DNA from: Actinomycetota bacterium
GTDB taxonomy: Bacteria > Actinomycetota > Acidimicrobiia > Acidimicrobiales > Ilumatobacteraceae
NCBI GenBank assembly: GCA_009919275.1
Contig: RGCG01000002.1
Span: 1-64,000, forward strand
Reading direction: 5' to 3'
Length of the DNA: 64,000 bases
Below the pieces are notes generated by a model. It ran no database searches and had not been told where the DNA came from. It saw nothing but the letters and a program-made list of their open reading frames with translations. This document shows, piece by piece, positions 46,673-54,946 of the stretch; position 1 is the first letter of the stretch, and each line of letters starts with the position of its first letter. Both the position numbers and the translations under genes were made by a program.

Positions 46673-47709
46673 CGGCGGGTCCTTTCGTGAACATGTTGCA
46701 CCACGGCGAGAAGAACATCGGGATCGCACTGTGGTGTGACACCGTGGCCGAGGTTGAAGATGTGTCCAGCGTGTCCGCCGTTCGCTGCGAGGACTTCATC
46801 GGCCGCGGCAATGGCATGATCGCGTCCCGCGAGTACCGCCGCCGGGTCGAGGTTTCCCTGGAGAATGACGTCGGGCCCGATTCGTCGACGCACCTCGTTC
46901 AGCGCAACGGTGTGGTCGACACCGAGTACAGCGGCCCCCGCGTCGTTCATGGCCTCGAGCAAATGTGAACAGCCGACCCCGAAGTGGATTCCTGCAACGT
47001 CGGGGTGCAAGCGACGAAGTTCGGCGAAGAGTGCGCGGGTGTGGGGGAGAACCGCCCGGCGATACGTGTCGATGTCGAGAGCGCCGATCCAACTGTCGAA
47101 AATCTGGAATGCCTGTGCGCCGTGCACGATCTGCCGGTCGACGAGTTCGACGGCGTGTTGTGTGAGGCGCTCCATCGTGTCGCCCCACAGGACGGGTTCG
47201 TCGCGCATCATTGCGAGGGTGTGTTCGTAGGTGCGGCTGGGACGACCCTCGATGAGATAGCTCGCAACCGTGAAGGGTGCCCCTGCGAAGCCGAGCAGTG
47301 GCACGTCGAGTTGTCGTACGAGGATGTCGATCGTCTCCATGACGTAGCCCATGTCGGTTTCCGCATCAAGCGGACGAAGACGAGCAAGGTCGGCGGCGCG
47401 TCGCAACGGTGCTTCGGCAACCGGCCCCGTTCCCGGTGCTACATCGATGCCGAATCCAACCGCGTGTGACGAGACGACGATGTCGCTGTACAGAACCGCG
47501 GCATCGACCCCGTAGCGACGAACGGGCTGCAGCGTGAACTCGGCTGCGAGGTCGGGCTTCTTGATGGCATCGAGGATGCTGCCCTCGCCACGCAGAGCGC
47601 GGTATTCGGGCAGGCTGCGCCCCGCCTGACGCATGAACCACACGGGTGTATGTGTTGCGGGCAGACCGTTGGCCGCAAGAAGAAAGGCCGAGTCGGTGGG
47701 GGCAGCCAC
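46669..47709 (-). CDS. hemE: Uroporphyrinogen decarboxylase
   Basis: This 346-residue enzyme converts uroporphyrinogen III to coproporphyrinogen III. The signature PVWFMRQAGRSLPEYR is at residue 22, GFAGAPFTVASYLIEG at about 140 and FNLGHGVTPQCDPD near the end. It has a GTG start with a leaderless-type -10 box and opens the hemE-hemH-hemY operon. Confidence 0.96.
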   Translation of the reverse strand: MAAPTDSAFLLAANGLPATHTPVWFMRQAGRSLPEYRALRGEGSILDAIKKPDLAAEFTLQPVRRYGVDAAVLYSDIVVSSHAVGFGIDVAPGTGPVAEAPLRRAADLARLRPLDAETDMGYVMETIDILVRQLDVPLLGFAGAPFTVASYLIEGRPSRTYEHTLAMMRDEPVLWGDTMERLTQHAVELVDRQIVHGAQAFQIFDSWIGALDIDTYRRAVLPHTRALFAELRRLHPDVAGIHFGVGCSHLLEAMNDAGAAVLGVDHTVALNEVRRRIGPDVILQGNLDPAAVLAGRDHAIAAADEVLAANGGHAGHIFNLGHGVTPQCDPDVLLAVVQHVHERTRR

Positions 47710-47716
47710 GTGCGGC

Positions 47717-47722
47717 AGGCTA
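47717..47722 (-). promoter_or_regulatory. -10 box, leaderless type (hemE)
   Basis: TAGCCT lies 7 nt before the GTG at 47709. Confidence 0.5.
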
Positions 47723-47742
47723 CCGCTGCACGAAGTTTTCGG

Positions 47743-48633
47743 CTAACGGGAGCGGGCCCGCAGGAGCGCCTCGACACGTGCGATGCGCGTGCGAGCCGGC
47801 GGATGTGACGAGAAGATCCGCTCGTGTCGACTGCGTCCGATTGCACTTGGATCGCGGGCCGCAACATGGGTGAGCGCGCGTGACAGCTGTCGCCCAAAGC
47901 CGAGCTCAACGACGCGTTTGTCCGCATTGAATTCCGCATCACGACCGACAAGGTCGTTCAGTCTCTGCGCGAAAACGAGCGTCGACCCGAACATCCACGA
48001 AAACGCGGTGAGCATTGTTCGCACGGCACCGGCGACATAAGGAACGACACCTGACATTCCCTCGGCGCGGCGCACCGATGCATCGGCGAACCGTCGCAAC
48101 CACTCACCGATCTGGTTGAACAGCAGCACAGGAAGACTGAACCACTGGGCAAACGAGAGGGCGACCGTGTGGGCGCCGAGGTGGTGACTGAACTCGTGTG
48201 CGACAACACCGATGAGTTCATCTTCGTCGAGCTTTGCGAGGGCGAAGGAACTGACGACGAGAATGTGGCCTCCACAAGCAAAGGCGTTCAGATCATCGCT
48301 GTCCTCGACCGCCAGCAGGAACCGCCGACGCGGTGTTCCCGCGGCGGCGAGAACCATGCGTGCCGCGACGGCGAGTCGACGTTCTTCGTCACGTTGAGGA
48401 GTTCTGACTCCGAGAAGTCGCAAGACGAAGAGTTGTTGTGTGATCGGAACGAACATGACAACCGACGCGAGAACGGCAATGGCAATGAACATCGGGTAGT
48501 TGATGTCGAACGGAAGTGAAACGACGAGCCAGATCAGTGACACCGCGACGAGCCAAGCAGGGAGTAGTGCGACAACGGGCAGGACCGCGGTGAAAGCGGC
48601 TGCGTCGACAGTTCGTTTTTTCCGCCGCGCCAC
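47743..48633 (-). CDS. M48-family membrane metalloprotease (HtpX-like)
   Basis: This protein of about 296 residues has two N-terminal membrane helices (VLPVVALLPAWLVAVSLIWLVV and the next segment), the zinc motif VVAHEFSHHLGAH (HExxH) near residue 147 and the third ligand region RDAEFNADKRVVELG near 230. A further hydrophobic region follows the zinc motif. It likely degrades damaged membrane proteins. GTG 48633 is chosen because TAGCCT lies 7 nt upstream; the ORF track start at 48654 would overlap that box. Confidence 0.86.
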   Translation of the reverse strand: MARRKKRTVDAAAFTAVLPVVALLPAWLVAVSLIWLVVSLPFDINYPMFIAIAVLASVVMFVPITQQLFVLRLLGVRTPQRDEERRLAVAARMVLAAAGTPRRRFLLAVEDSDDLNAFACGGHILVVSSFALAKLDEDELIGVVAHEFSHHLGAHTVALSFAQWFSLPVLLFNQIGEWLRRFADASVRRAEGMSGVVPYVAGAVRTMLTAFSWMFGSTLVFAQRLNDLVGRDAEFNADKRVVELGFGRQLSRALTHVAARDPSAIGRSRHERIFSSHPPARTRIARVEALLRARSR

Positions 48634-48640
48634 GCGACCG

Positions 48641-48646
48641 AGGCTA
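48641..48646 (-). promoter_or_regulatory. -10 box, leaderless type (M48 protease)
   Basis: TAGCCT lies 7 nt before the GTG at 48633, back to back with the box of the divergent esterase gene. Confidence 0.5.
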
Positions 48647-48660
48647 GACACCACCGCGTC

Positions 48661-48666
48661 TACACT
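48661..48666 (+). promoter_or_regulatory. -10 box, leaderless type (esterase)
   Basis: TACACT lies 6 nt before the ATG at 48673. Confidence 0.5.
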
Positions 48667-48672
48667 GAGTGA

Positions 48673-49437
48673 ATGAGCGAGTCACAGGTCATGGATGGTG
48701 CGGAAGCGTGGTCCCACGAGGGAACGGTCGACGCCGGAGTGGTCGTGGTGCACGGATTCACCGGAAACCCAGGCTCGATGCGCGGTCTCGCCGAGGCATG
48801 CGCAGCAGCGGGTCTGCATGTCGAGATGCCGCGACTGGCAGGTCACGGAACATGCGTCGACGACATGCTCCCGACGAGGTGGGTCGACTGGTGCCGCGAC
48901 GCTGATGCCGCGTATGCGCGATTGTCCTCGCGCACCAAGAACGTCGTCGTCATGGGTCTGTCGATGGGTGGATCGCTCACGTTGTGGCTCGCAGCCGAGC
49001 ACCCCGAAACAAAGGGGATCGTGTGCGTGAACCCGGCGACTTTCCCTCTGCCCGACGAGATGATGTCGGCAATTCGCGGAATTCTCGAAGGCGGCACCGA
49101 GGTCATTCCGGGGATCGGCAGCGACATCGCTGATCCCGAGGTCACCGAGAACGCCTATCCGGGCACACCGGTGAGGCCCCTTCTGTCCTTCATGGACGAG
49201 GGCTTGGTGCCGCTGTCACGGCGCTACGCCACCACCCGGGTGCCACTCCTTCTCTATACGTCGGCGAACGACCACGTCGTCGACCCGGCCCAAAGCGACC
49301 GGTTGGCCGAGGTCTACGGAGGGACGGTCGAACGGGTCACCCTCGAGCGCAGCTTTCACGTCGCGACCCAGGATTACGACAAGGGCGAGATTTTTGCCGG
49401 TTCGGTGGCCTTCGCACGTCGCGTCACGGGGTTCTGA
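48673..49437 (+). CDS. Alpha/beta-hydrolase, carboxylesterase/monoacylglycerol lipase type
   Basis: This 254-residue hydrolase has VVVVHGFTGNPGSM (oxyanion loop) near residue 24, nucleophile elbow GLSMGGS near 96, acid in TSANDHVVDP near 203 and catalytic His in RSFHVATQDYD near 232. It resembles Est30-type carboxylesterases, which cleave short acyl esters or monoglycerides. It lies 3 nt before lgt and may share its transcript. Confidence 0.87.
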   Translation: MSESQVMDGAEAWSHEGTVDAGVVVVHGFTGNPGSMRGLAEACAAAGLHVEMPRLAGHGTCVDDMLPTRWVDWCRDADAAYARLSSRTKNVVVMGLSMGGSLTLWLAAEHPETKGIVCVNPATFPLPDEMMSAIRGILEGGTEVIPGIGSDIADPEVTENAYPGTPVRPLLSFMDEGLVPLSRRYATTRVPLLLYTSANDHVVDPAQSDRLAEVYGGTVERVTLERSFHVATQDYDKGEIFAGSVAFARRVTGF

Positions 49438-49440
49438 TCG

Positions 49441-50277
49441 GTGTCACTGCTCGCAGCCATACCGAGCCCGTCGTCGAACGCGCTCGAGATCGGCCCTCTC
49501 AGACTGAATGCCTACGGGTTGATGATTGCGCTCGGCGTCATCCTCGGTGTGCGCATCGCAGGCAAGGCACTCGAGCGACGTGGCGCGGGAACCAGCGATG
49601 ATTTCGGTGCGGTCGCAATGTGGGCGGTTCCCGCGGGCGTCATTGGTGCGCGGATTTACCACGTCGTCACCGATTGGGACAGGTTCTCCGGAAACATCGG
49701 TGATGTCGTGAAGGTCTGGCAGGGAGGCCTCGGCATCTGGGGCGGCATTGCCCTTGGCGTACCCGTCGGGATGTGGGCGGCACGTCGCCGCGGACTCGAC
49801 GTAGCGGTTGTCGTCACCGTCGCCGCACCGGCGATTGCCGCGGCGCAGGCGGTTGGTCGGTGGGGGAACTGGTTCAATCAGGAACTCTTCGGAAAGCCGA
49901 CGGACCTACCTTGGGCGTTGCGCGTCAGCGATGCGAAGGCAGCCGCCGCGGGTTTCGATCCGGGAACGACTTTTCATCCGACCTACCTTTATGAGTCGCT
50001 GTGGTGTGCGGCGCTTTGCATTGCACTGCTGGCGGTCAACCGCCGTGGCTCACTCAAGCCCGGCCGCGTGTTTTGGCTCTACGCCGCGGGGTACACGCTC
50101 ATGCGTTTCTTCATCGAGGGATTGCGTATCGACCGTGCCCACGAAGCCGGCGGGTTGCGGCTGAACCAATGGGTGTCGCTGGTGGTGTTCGTCGTCTCCG
50201 TCGCGCTTTTCGCGGTTCAGGTTCGGGCCGATCGTCGACACGGGTCTAGCGTGGCGATCCATGAGCCCCAGCAGTAG
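49441..50277 (+). CDS. lgt: Prolipoprotein diacylglyceryl transferase
   Basis: This 278-residue membrane enzyme adds diacylglycerol to the Cys of lipoprotein precursors. The Lgt signature GRWGNWFNQELFG lies near residue 140 and HPTYLYESLW near 180, with seven hydrophobic helices. GTG 49441 starts 3 nt after the esterase stop. Several lipoproteins encoded at 54-56 kb would be its substrates. The last 17 nt overlap the enoyl-CoA hydratase gene. Confidence 0.95.
   Translation: MSLLAAIPSPSSNALEIGPLRLNAYGLMIALGVILGVRIAGKALERRGAGTSDDFGAVAMWAVPAGVIGARIYHVVTDWDRFSGNIGDVVKVWQGGLGIWGGIALGVPVGMWAARRRGLDVAVVVTVAAPAIAAAQAVGRWGNWFNQELFGKPTDLPWALRVSDAKAAAAGFDPGTTFHPTYLYESLWCAALCIALLAVNRRGSLKPGRVFWLYAAGYTLMRFFIEGLRIDRAHEAGGLRLNQWVSLVVFVVSVALFAVQVRADRRHGSSVAIHEPQQ
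50247..50252 (+). promoter_or_regulatory. -10 box, leaderless type (enoyl-CoA hydratase)
   Basis: TAGCGT lies 8 nt before the ATG at 50261, inside the end of lgt. Confidence 0.45.
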
Positions 50278-51097
50278 CCCAGCTTCCGGCAGCGACGTCG
50301 TTCTCTATTCCACGCCCGCGCCGGGTGTCGCACTCTTGACCTTGAACCGGCCCGATCGGATGAATGCATGGAATGCAGATCTCTCCGCGCGCTACTTCGA
50401 GCTTCTCGAACACTGCGCGCAGAGTGACGACGTGCGTGCGATCGTGGTCACGGGGGCGGGTCGCGGATTCTGCGCGGGCGCCGACATGGATGCACTGCAG
50501 TCCATCGGCTCGTCGTCTGACGGCGGGTCGGGCGGTGCACCAAGCGCCGAGGCAGCGTCGGGTTCGCACCTCCAGTCGTTCACGACCACCGTCCCCAAGC
50601 CCGTCATTGCGGCGGTCAACGGCGCATGCGCCGGCATCGGCATGGTTCAGGCCCTCGCCTGCGACATTCGTTTTGCGGCCGCGGGCGCGAAGTTCACCAC
50701 TGCATTCGGTCGTCGCGGACTGATTGCCGAGTACGGAATGAGCTGGCTGCTCCCGCGACTCGTGGGAACCGCCAACGCACTCGACCTGCTCTTGTCCGCG
50801 CGGGTTGTGCTGGCCGAAGAGGCTCACGCGATGGGAATGGTCAACGCCGTGCTGCCCGCCGACAAGCTCGTCGACCACGCGGTCGCCTACGCCGCCGATC
50901 TCGCCGCGAATGTCTCGCCGACATCGATGGCCGTCATGAAACAACAGGTCTATGCCGACTACGGGATGACCCTCGGCGATGCCGAGCAGAAGGCGTTGCG
51001 TTTGATGAAGGAGTCGTTGCGCCGGCCGGACTTCAAGGAGGGCGTCGCCAGCTTCCTTGAAAAGCGGCCACCGAATTTCTCCCCGGTCACTCGTTAG
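50261..51097 (+). CDS. Enoyl-CoA hydratase/isomerase family protein
   Basis: This 278-residue crotonase-fold protein has LTLNRPDRMNAWN near residue 27, the oxyanion segment GRGFCAGADMDAL near 67, NGACAGIGMVQALACDIRFA near 120 and FGRRGLIAEYGMSWLLPRLVG near 147. The Glu in LIAEYG is in the position of a catalytic acid. A Ser/Gly-rich insert (SIGSSSDGGSGGAPS) near 83 is longer than usual. It likely acts in fatty or aromatic acid beta-oxidation. Confidence 0.9.
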   Translation: MSPSSSPASGSDVVLYSTPAPGVALLTLNRPDRMNAWNADLSARYFELLEHCAQSDDVRAIVVTGAGRGFCAGADMDALQSIGSSSDGGSGGAPSAEAASGSHLQSFTTTVPKPVIAAVNGACAGIGMVQALACDIRFAAAGAKFTTAFGRRGLIAEYGMSWLLPRLVGTANALDLLLSARVVLAEEAHAMGMVNAVLPADKLVDHAVAYAADLAANVSPTSMAVMKQQVYADYGMTLGDAEQKALRLMKESLRRPDFKEGVASFLEKRPPNFSPVTR

Positions 51098-51100
51098 CAT
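51095..51100 (+). promoter_or_regulatory. -10 box, leaderless type (gatC)
   Basis: TAGCAT lies 8 nt before the GTG at 51109; its first bases overlap the stop of the preceding gene. Confidence 0.5.
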
Positions 51101-51108
51101 CTGACGCC

Positions 51109-51411
51109 GTGTCACAGCGTCTCACCGCCGCCGACGTGGCGAAGGTTGCGCGCCTCGCCCGTCTCAACGTTTCGCCCGAGGAAGTCGAGCGTTACACGCG
51201 CCAACTCGATGGCATGCTCGATCACTTCGCCGACATCGACAACCTCGATCTTGCGAATGTCGAGCCGATGACGCAGCCGTACCCTCTCGTCAACGTGTTG
51301 CGCGCCGATGTCGAGCAACCATGCCTCGATCGTGACGAGGTTCTCGCGGTGGCACCCGCGGCCGAAGATGGTCGATTCCGCGTTCCTCCATCGGGTGGTC
51401 TCCATGAATGA
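51109..51411 (+). CDS. gatC: Asp-tRNA(Asn)/Glu-tRNA(Gln) amidotransferase subunit C
   Basis: This 100-residue subunit has the family pattern VAKVARLARLNVSPEEVERYTRQL and PMTQPYPLVNVLRADV. It bridges GatA and GatB in the transamidosome. It starts with GTG and overlaps gatA by 8 nt. Its presence implies indirect synthesis of Gln-tRNA and/or Asn-tRNA. Confidence 0.94.
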   Translation: MSQRLTAADVAKVARLARLNVSPEEVERYTRQLDGMLDHFADIDNLDLANVEPMTQPYPLVNVLRADVEQPCLDRDEVLAVAPAAEDGRFRVPPSGGLHE

Positions 51412-52828
51412 CTTTCCGACTGTTGCATCGATTGCGGCCGACGTCGCGGCCGGCCGCGTGTCGGCACGCGCGATCCTCGAAGAGCATTTGACGCGCATCG
51501 ATTCCCGTGAATCAGAGGTTCATGCCTTCAATCTCGTCATGCGCGACCGGGCTTTGCAAGCCGCAAATGAGATCGACGACCGCGTGAAGCGTGGGGACAA
51601 CCCGGGAAGGCTCGCGGGCGTACCCATCGCACTGAAGGACAACATGTGTACGCGCGGTATCGACACCACGTGTTCGTCGCGCATTCTCGAGGGCTGGAAG
51701 CCGCCGTACGACGCAACAGCAGTGAAAAAACTCGCCGCCGAGGGCGCGGTCTTCATCGGAAAGACGAACCTCGACGAGTTCGCGATGGGGTCGAGCACCG
51801 AGAACTCTGCGTTTGGTCCCACCCGCAATCCGCTCGACACATCGCGTGTTCCCGGTGGTAGCAGCGGTGGAAGTGCGGCGGCAGTCGCCGCGGGGTTTGC
51901 CGCAGGCAGTCTCGGCAGCGACACGGGCGGCAGTATTCGTCAGCCCGCCGCACTGTGCGGTCTCGTTGGAGTGAAGCCGACCTACGGCCTTGTCAGTCGG
52001 TACGGCCTCGTCGCATTCGCAAGCAGCCTCGACCAAATCGGCCCGTTCACACACACCGTCGAAGACGCAGCAATCCTCACCGAAGTGATTGCGGGCCACG
52101 ACCCCATGGATTCGACGAGCATCCCGCAACCCGCCCCGGCTCTCGTCGGTGTCCTCGGTGCCGGTGTGAAGGGCCTGCGCATTGGTCGCGTCGCGGACTT
52201 GCCGAAGGGCGCCGACCCCGACGTGCTTGCGCGTCTCGATGTTGCGTTCGATGAACTCGCCAAAGCGGGTGCCACCATCGTCGATGTGACGTTGCCGTCG
52301 CTTTCTTTCGCGCTCACGGCCTATTACCTCATCGCTCCCGCAGAAGCGAGCAGCAACCTTGCGCGCTACGACGGCGTCCGCTACGGCAAGCGTGTTGCGG
52401 CAGGTGACATCAACACGATGTACGCCGACACACGCGAGGCCGGCTTCGGCGACGAAGTGAAGCGGCGCATCATGCTCGGCACGTACGCATTGTCGGCCGG
52501 TTACTACGACGCCTACTACGGAAAGGCCTTGAAGGTCCGCCGACTCATCGCCGATGACTTCGCGCGGGCCTATGCCGCTGCCGACGTCATTCTCACGCCG
52601 ACGTCCCCGTCGGTCGCGTTCCGCTTCGGGTCAAAAACCGACGACCCGCTCGCCATGTACCTGTGCGACATCTTCACCATTCCGACGAACCTCGCCGGCC
52701 ACCCGGCGATGAGCGTTCCGTTCGGAACCGGCCAAGACGGCATGCCGGTGGGTGTGCAAGTACTCGCTCCGACACTCGGCGAATCGACGATGTTCCGCGT
52801 CGCTGCGGAGCTGGAGCGTGCGGCATGA
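51404..52828 (+). CDS. gatA: Asp-tRNA(Asn)/Glu-tRNA(Gln) amidotransferase subunit A
   Basis: This 474-residue amidase-signature enzyme releases ammonia from glutamine. The catalytic Lys is in VPIALKDNMCTRG near residue 72, and the cis-Ser and nucleophile Ser are in PGGSSGGSAAAVAAG and GSDTGGSIRQPAA near 145-170. ATG 51404 is chosen; the ORF track start lies inside gatC. The stop overlaps gatB as ATGA. Confidence 0.96.
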   Translation: MNDFPTVASIAADVAAGRVSARAILEEHLTRIDSRESEVHAFNLVMRDRALQAANEIDDRVKRGDNPGRLAGVPIALKDNMCTRGIDTTCSSRILEGWKPPYDATAVKKLAAEGAVFIGKTNLDEFAMGSSTENSAFGPTRNPLDTSRVPGGSSGGSAAAVAAGFAAGSLGSDTGGSIRQPAALCGLVGVKPTYGLVSRYGLVAFASSLDQIGPFTHTVEDAAILTEVIAGHDPMDSTSIPQPAPALVGVLGAGVKGLRIGRVADLPKGADPDVLARLDVAFDELAKAGATIVDVTLPSLSFALTAYYLIAPAEASSNLARYDGVRYGKRVAAGDINTMYADTREAGFGDEVKRRIMLGTYALSAGYYDAYYGKALKVRRLIADDFARAYAAADVILTPTSPSVAFRFGSKTDDPLAMYLCDIFTIPTNLAGHPAMSVPFGTGQDGMPVGVQVLAPTLGESTMFRVAAELERAA

Positions 52829-54279
52829 GCGGCACGGGGAAAATCGAAAACGGTCTACCCGACGGTTGGGAACTCATCGTCGGACTCGAAGTCCACGTCG
52901 AACTTGCCACGAAAACGAAACTCTTCAGTGCATCGCCGAATCGCTTCGGTGACGAGCCGAACACCAACATCGACCCCGTGACGCTCGGCCTGCCGGGTGC
53001 GTTACCGGTGCTGAACGAGCACGCCGTCGAACTCGCCATGCGAATCGGTCTCGCACTGAACTGCAGCGTGCAGCCCTGCACGTTCCACCGCAAGAACTAC
53101 TTCTATCCCGACCTGCCCAAGGCCTACCAGATCAGCCAGTACGACCAGCCCTTGAACGTCGACGGCTATCTCATGTTGCCGGGCAACGTCCGAGTCGAGG
53201 TTGAGCGGGCCCATCTCGAGGAAGACACGGGCAAGTCGACGCACTTCGGCGGGGCCGGAGGGCGTATCCACGGCAGCGAATACTCGCTCATCGATTTCAA
53301 TCGCGCAGGTGTGCCGTTGGTCGAAATCGTTTCGCGACCCGACATCCGCACCGCCGAGCAAGCAAAGCAGTATGTGAGCGAATTGCGTTCGATTCTGGTT
53401 GCCATTGGCGCAAGCGATGCGAAAATGGAAGAGGGTTCGATGCGCTGTGATGCGAACGTTTCGGTTCGTCGTTTCGGCGAGCCGCTCGGTACGCGGTGCG
53501 AAATCAAGAACGTCAACTCGGTGCGATCGCTCGGTCGTGCGATCGAATACGAAGCGCGTCGACAAGTCGACATCCTCGATACCGGTGGAAGCATTCGTCA
53601 AGAGACGCGTCACTGGGACGATGCCGAGGGTCGCACCCATACTCTTCGCACGAAAGAGGACGCCGACGACTATCGCTATTTCCTCGAACCCGACCTCGTG
53701 CCGCTTGCTCCCGATGCTGCGTGGGTCGAGCGAGTCCGGACCGCACTGCCACCGTTGCCGGCTGCGCGTCGCGCCGCGCTTGCCTCTCTCACCGGCGCCG
53801 ACGTCGAAGGTGAAGCCGTGTCGGTGGTCGTCGAGCGCGGACAGGACACGTACGTGAAAGCTGTTGTCGATGCAGGTGGCGATGCGGCCCGCGCATTGGT
53901 GTGGGTTCAGCAATCGTTTGCCGATGAAGGTGACTCGCCGCGATTGCCGGCGTCCGATCTCGCAGCGCTCACCCAAATGGAGCGTGCCAACAAGATCACG
54001 GCGACCCAAGCAAAGACGGTTCTCGGCGACATGCTTGCCGCAGGCGGGGGAGACCCGGCACGGATCGCTGCATCGAAGGGCTTTGAAGCACTCGACACAA
54101 CGTCGATCGCTGTGTTTGTCGACGAAGCGATTGCGGCGCAACCCGATGCCTGGGCAAAGTACTGTGCAGGTGAAGAGAAGGCCGCAGGTGCGCTCGTCGG
54201 TGCCGTCATGAAGGCGAGCAAAGGAAAAGCCGACGGCAAAGTCGTCACGGCGTTGCTACAAGAACGGCGCGGATCGTGA
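52825..54279 (+). CDS. gatB: Asp-tRNA(Asn)/Glu-tRNA(Gln) amidotransferase subunit B
   Basis: This 484-residue subunit phosphorylates and amidates the misacylated tRNA. It has the GatB signature LIVGLEVHVELATKTKLFS at the N-terminus, FHRKNYFYPDLPKAYQISQY near residue 90 and a C-terminal YqeY-like helical tail (ITATQAKTVLGDMLAAGG). ATG 52825 overlaps the gatA stop. The gatB stop in turn overlaps the GTG of the next gene, tying gatCAB to the envelope operon. Confidence 0.96.
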   Translation: MSGTGKIENGLPDGWELIVGLEVHVELATKTKLFSASPNRFGDEPNTNIDPVTLGLPGALPVLNEHAVELAMRIGLALNCSVQPCTFHRKNYFYPDLPKAYQISQYDQPLNVDGYLMLPGNVRVEVERAHLEEDTGKSTHFGGAGGRIHGSEYSLIDFNRAGVPLVEIVSRPDIRTAEQAKQYVSELRSILVAIGASDAKMEEGSMRCDANVSVRRFGEPLGTRCEIKNVNSVRSLGRAIEYEARRQVDILDTGGSIRQETRHWDDAEGRTHTLRTKEDADDYRYFLEPDLVPLAPDAAWVERVRTALPPLPAARRAALASLTGADVEGEAVSVVVERGQDTYVKAVVDAGGDAARALVWVQQSFADEGDSPRLPASDLAALTQMERANKITATQAKTVLGDMLAAGGGDPARIAASKGFEALDTTSIAVFVDEAIAAQPDAWAKYCAGEEKAAGALVGAVMKASKGKADGKVVTALLQERRGS

Positions 54280-54821
54280 AGCGTTCATTCGTCGTTGTTC
54301 TCGTTGCGTGTCTCTTGGCGGCGGGATGCGCGGAAGACTCGACTCCAAACAGTGATGCATCGGCGGTCACGAGCCTCGAAGCGTCGCCGTTGGAATCGTC
54401 GACGTCGAAAGCGTCGACTCCAGCGGTGTCAACGACAACGGCTGCGCCGGTGTCGCCAGCGGGTGACTTTGGGTCGCGATACAACGGGGCACCGGTTGCC
54501 TTCTGGTTCTGGGCGCCGTATTGAGGCACCTGCAACAGTGAAGCCCCCTCGGTCGAGGTGGCCAGTCAAAAGTGGGCCGGAGAGGTTCAAATTGTCGGGG
54601 TTGGCTGGAACGGCACCCAGGACGAAATTGATGGTTTCGTCTCTCGCCACGGTCTGACCTTTGCCAACGTTCGAGACGCCGACGGGTCGATTTTCGCCTC
54701 TTTCGGCGTTGCGGGCCAGCCAGCATGGGTTTTCCAGTCGGCCAACGGATCTCGTGAACTTGTGCTCGGGGCCCCCTCGGCTTCCGAAGTCGCGGGTCGT
54801 CTCGCCGGAATCGCCGGCTGA
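54276..54821 (+). CDS. Candidate selenocysteine-containing DsbE/TlpA-like thioredoxin lipoprotein (in-frame TGA at the active site)
   Basis: From GTG 54276 (GTGA overlap with gatB) the frame encodes a lipoprotein signal (VVVLVACLLAAGC, lipid Cys at residue 17), a Ser/Thr linker and the start of a thioredoxin fold (GAPVAFWFWAPY). A TGA at 54522-54524 follows, then the same frame continues as GTCNSEAPSVEVAS through VGVGWNG, FANVRDADGSIFASFGV and QPAWVFQ to a TGA at 54819. This matches secreted DsbE/MPT53-like proteins, whose motif is WCxxC, with the TGA at the first Cys. Read as selenocysteine the product is 181 residues with a UGTC redox motif. The ORF track splits it in two. The alternative is a Cys-to-stop nonsense mutation. 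Confidence 0.65.
54543..54562 (+). promoter_or_regulatory. SECIS-like hairpin downstream of the in-frame TGA
   Basis: GCCCCCTC-GGTC-GAGGTGGC folds into a stem of seven pairs with one C-U mismatch and a GGUC tetraloop. The loop starts 26 nt after the TGA. Bacterial SECIS elements lie just downstream of the UGA inside the coding region and need a short stem with G/U in the apical loop; the E. coli fdhF element also has a GGUC loop. GC-rich coding DNA makes chance hairpins common. Confidence 0.45.
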
Positions 54822-54946
54822 TTCCTGACCCTCGCCGGGCTCCAGATGACTCCCGGGAAAACGCCGATTGAAAGATGTGTCACCTGACTGGTCAATAATG
54901 GGGTCTCTCATTACCTTGAGGGCAAGTCCAGTTGAAGGGGGCAGCG
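54822..54946 (+). promoter_or_regulatory. Intergenic region with probable promoter for the lipoprotein operon
   Basis: This 125-nt gap is AT-richer than its surroundings. TTGAAA near 54868 and CAATAAT near 54892 resemble -35 and -10 elements about 19 nt apart. AAGGGGG precedes the GTG at 54947 as a ribosome site. No small ORF is seen. Confidence 0.35.

Noticed and set aside
54276-54524. An 82-residue stand-alone lipoprotein ending at the TGA
   Set aside because: The same frame continues at once with the rest of the thioredoxin fold, so ending here would leave a protein cut in its active site.
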